Below, one piece after another: positions 61,891 through 64,000 of a stretch of 64,000 nt of DNA; position 1 is the stretch's first letter; each line of letters opens with the position of its first letter. Origin of the DNA: Hibiscus mutabilis (Eukaryota; Streptophyta; Magnoliopsida; Malvales; Malvaceae). The translations under genes and the position numbers were made by a program. The notes beneath the pieces were generated by a model. It ran no database searches. It was not told where the DNA came from and worked only from the letters and a program-made list of their open reading frames with translations. The stretch covers positions 35,914,508 through 35,978,507 of the forward strand of contig CM033718.1 in NCBI GenBank assembly GCA_019671005.1, written 5' to 3'.

Positions 61891-62773
61891 CATGGAACCA
61901 TAATCCACAAGACGATGCAACATGGAAAGAAAAATAGACTACAGAACCTTTCCTTGGCTATAAATCAAATTCCATGATTCTGTTACGCACTTTGATTTTC
62001 AAAGATGAAATTCAATCCAATGGCTCAAACATATTTCATACATTGACCATCGTCATGGAATAACGTTAGAGACACTATCAAGTTCTCCTTAACAATCAAC
62101 ATCATTGGTCAAGTTTAGATCCTAAACATTAAGTTTCATTCCTAATGTGTATATCATAACATTATCAACTCACACGCTCCAAAATCCTCATTAGAATCTC
62201 GGTAGAAGCTTCCTTGAGCATACATTACGAATATTGATATAACTATTAAGCATACGACACCTAACGATGTACACACTACCATTCACATCACTTCACTTGC
62301 TCTTTAACTTCAAAATCCATATCACTAACATTGATGGTAATAACCACCTTTAATATTCAAAATAGTGGACCAACACCACCTATAACTCATGAACGAGGAC
62401 ATCACCACGCAAGTTCAGAGACCACTTTTTAACAATAATCGATCTAGGACCAAGTTAACTCGAGATCGTAAACCACTTTTCTTATACTATCGATAACCCA
62501 AACAACGCTTACTAAGCTCAGAAGTAATTAATGAACAAATCATTTATCATATAAAATCAAATTCGTTACCGTGTTTAAACCTGCCAGTTGGGGCGTAGGC
62601 TTCGCAAGTGATACAATACAAACCTACAAAAACCTTTCCAAAACCATTTGTAATAGGCAATGTGTTTCCGGTTATCCCTAACATAAGCAATTAACATTAT
62701 AAACACATACAAATTCATTTACACTTTCTCAGAATATCCAGATTAAACTTTATTCTTCCGAGGTTGCAAACCT
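61891..62773. other. Unassigned stretch, probably leader of element K
   Basis: No ORF above about 60 codons and no recognisable gag. Near 61889-61927 the + strand reads WNHNPQDDATWKEK, reminiscent of a chromodomain tail, but this is too short to call. The part next to 62774 should be the 5' leader of minus-strand element K. Confidence 0.35.
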
Positions 62774-62786
62774 GGCTCTTATACCA
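62774..62786 (-). other. Primer binding site of element K (tRNA-Met type)
   Basis: The minus strand reads TGGTATAAGAGCC followed by AGGTTTGC. It matches the usual plant tRNA-Met site TGGTATCAGAGCC with one C-to-A change, and lies five bases from an LTR terminus. Confidence 0.75.
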
Positions 62787-62791
62787 CCAAA

Positions 62792-64000
62792 TGTAACCCC
62801 CTTGCCTCGGCCTAGTCGTTCGACGAACCAAGAAGATCACATTAGGTTTGCCAAAGGAAACCTGAACTATCTTACTCAAATTACAATCCATTTTTTCTTT
62901 TAACTTGTCTAGATGAATTATTAAGACCCACGGTACTCATACAAGCAACAATTCAATTTTCATTCGACTCGAACATTGATACAACACTCAATTGCAAATG
63001 CAAGCATTTTAGCGACCAAAATATAAAACTTGATAATTATTGGGACTTGTACAAGTTTTAGGTTGCCAACTATTAGTTAATCAAATTTCATGCCAGCATG
63101 TAAAATTTAAGCTTCAACATATAACAATTAAGCATCCAGCTTAGCAAAATACGAAATTAAGGACTAAATCATAAAACTGTCAAAATACATAGACTAAAAC
63201 TTTTACAAAAGCCTCTTACAACAATTAGGTACATTTAAATCTTTCTTAAAAAATAGCACGTCAAACGGATGTCATTTGCCTATTCAATTGATGCGACAAC
63301 ATACGGTGACCAAAATGCAAAGAATCTAAACATGGTAAAGTCCCTAAACCGAATTAACCACCATTCATTCTGATACACGGTCTGCACTAAAATGCATTTT
63401 AGGTATTTTAATCCAAACTTGAACTTATCCAAAAACTTTTGAACAACATTGACATGCTTCTAATATTATACCACCATTAAATACATAGGCTCGAATAATT
63501 GCATACCAATTATTCAACACAATTCATATTTATACAAGTAATGTAGAGGCATGCTTTCCTAACAATATAAAGCGTTATCCAAATGGCACCAAATGGAAAA
63601 GAACTTAACCTATTCTATAGAATAATTAAGGAATTAAAGCATATGACCATATGTACACATAGAACCATTCAAACCATCCAATTGTTATTTCAACCTTTCT
63701 AAATCATTAGACTGTAACCACCAAATATACAAGGCATTAAAATAACACCAACATCTTAATCAATAAGTACAACCATCATCTAACGTAATACAAAATCAAT
63801 CAAGTTATCATATCTCAAATAAAACAAATCACCCCAATATTTTACCCACATTGCCTAATTAAAAATAATGATAACACCATAAACATACTATTTTAATACA
63901 TTTGTCTTGAGATCCCACCTTGTCTCGAATCAGAACCCCGCACTCGCTGCATTCACTACATTGACGGAAGAAAAGAGAGCGTAAGCATATAATGCCTAAT
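62792..64000 (-). repeat. 5' LTR of element K, running out of the window
   Basis: Begins on + with TGTAACCCCCTTGCCTCGGCC (LTR 3' terminus on the minus strand) and a small palindrome TCGT-TCG-ACGA. The sequence is not collinear with the other LTR families here. No ORF. The other end lies beyond 64000. Confidence 0.7.

Noticed and set aside
61889..61927. WNHNPQDDATWKEK on + strand, like the end of a chromodomain.
   Set aside because: Fourteen residues followed by a stop, with no upstream support. It is too short to call a pol fragment.

Overview
The window is a block of nested long-terminal-repeat (LTR) retrotransposons from a plant nuclear genome. I see no host protein gene, rRNA or tRNA gene. 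The case for a plant is Ty3/gypsy pol of the chromovirus type with a C-terminal chromodomain (closest in style to the Tekay/Del lineage), primer binding sites for initiator tRNA-Met, 5-bp target site duplications (TSDs), LTRs of 3-4 kb and strongly AT-rich DNA, as in flowering-plant heterochromatin. I cannot name the species. Element letters are my own labels.

Layout. Positions 1-1044 are a + strand LTR fragment (X), interrupted by LTR J (+, 1045-5235). J is interrupted by element A (-, 5236-14603). The 5' LTR of A is interrupted by element C (-, 14604-30898, internally deleted), and the pol of C is interrupted by element B (-, 16427-27862, both LTRs complete, TSD ATAAG). At about 30898 the stack ends abruptly at a broken element D (-, gag plus 5' LTR, to 34969). 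D abuts an E-like LTR in minus orientation (H, 34970-35827 and 55952-57435). H is split by element F (+, 35828-55951, TSD CCAAA). F carries three solo LTRs: S1 (+, 37826-40653, TSD AATAA), S2 (-, 45252-48751, in the F chromodomain) and S3 (+, 49949-53873). Next come a 5'-truncated + strand element E (integrase and chromodomain, then its 3' LTR from 58510), a 1174-bp inverted-repeat insertion T inside that LTR (60491-61664, TSD CCTTT), and a minus-strand element K whose 5' LTR leaves the window at 64000.

Working parts. Each coding element follows the order 5' LTR, tRNA-Met primer site, gag (capsid and zinc knuckles), protease, reverse transcriptase, RNase H, integrase, chromodomain, polypurine tract, 3' LTR. 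All copies carry stops, frameshifts or deletions, and none looks autonomous. F keeps both visible reverse transcriptase aspartates; A and C have lost catalytic residues or whole blocks.

The most interesting material lies in the LTRs, not the genes. (1) T is a piece of LTR whose two ends are inverted copies (about 144 bp) of the same LTR terminus, flanked by a 5-bp TSD. (2) Most LTR families carry, at an equivalent place, a cassette of short hairpins (GGAC-TACG-GTCC, GCAC-TACG-GTGC, GGTAC-N5-GTACC) next to GGCATGCC. In J, D and F it has expanded into tandem hairpin arrays of 19, 24 and 50-57 bp period, with stem changes that keep pairing. (3) Divergent LTR families share a splice-donor-like AAG/GTAA early in the LTR and an acceptor-like TTYAG/G late in it, which would place the hairpin cassette inside an LTR intron. 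These are sequence-level observations; their function is inference.
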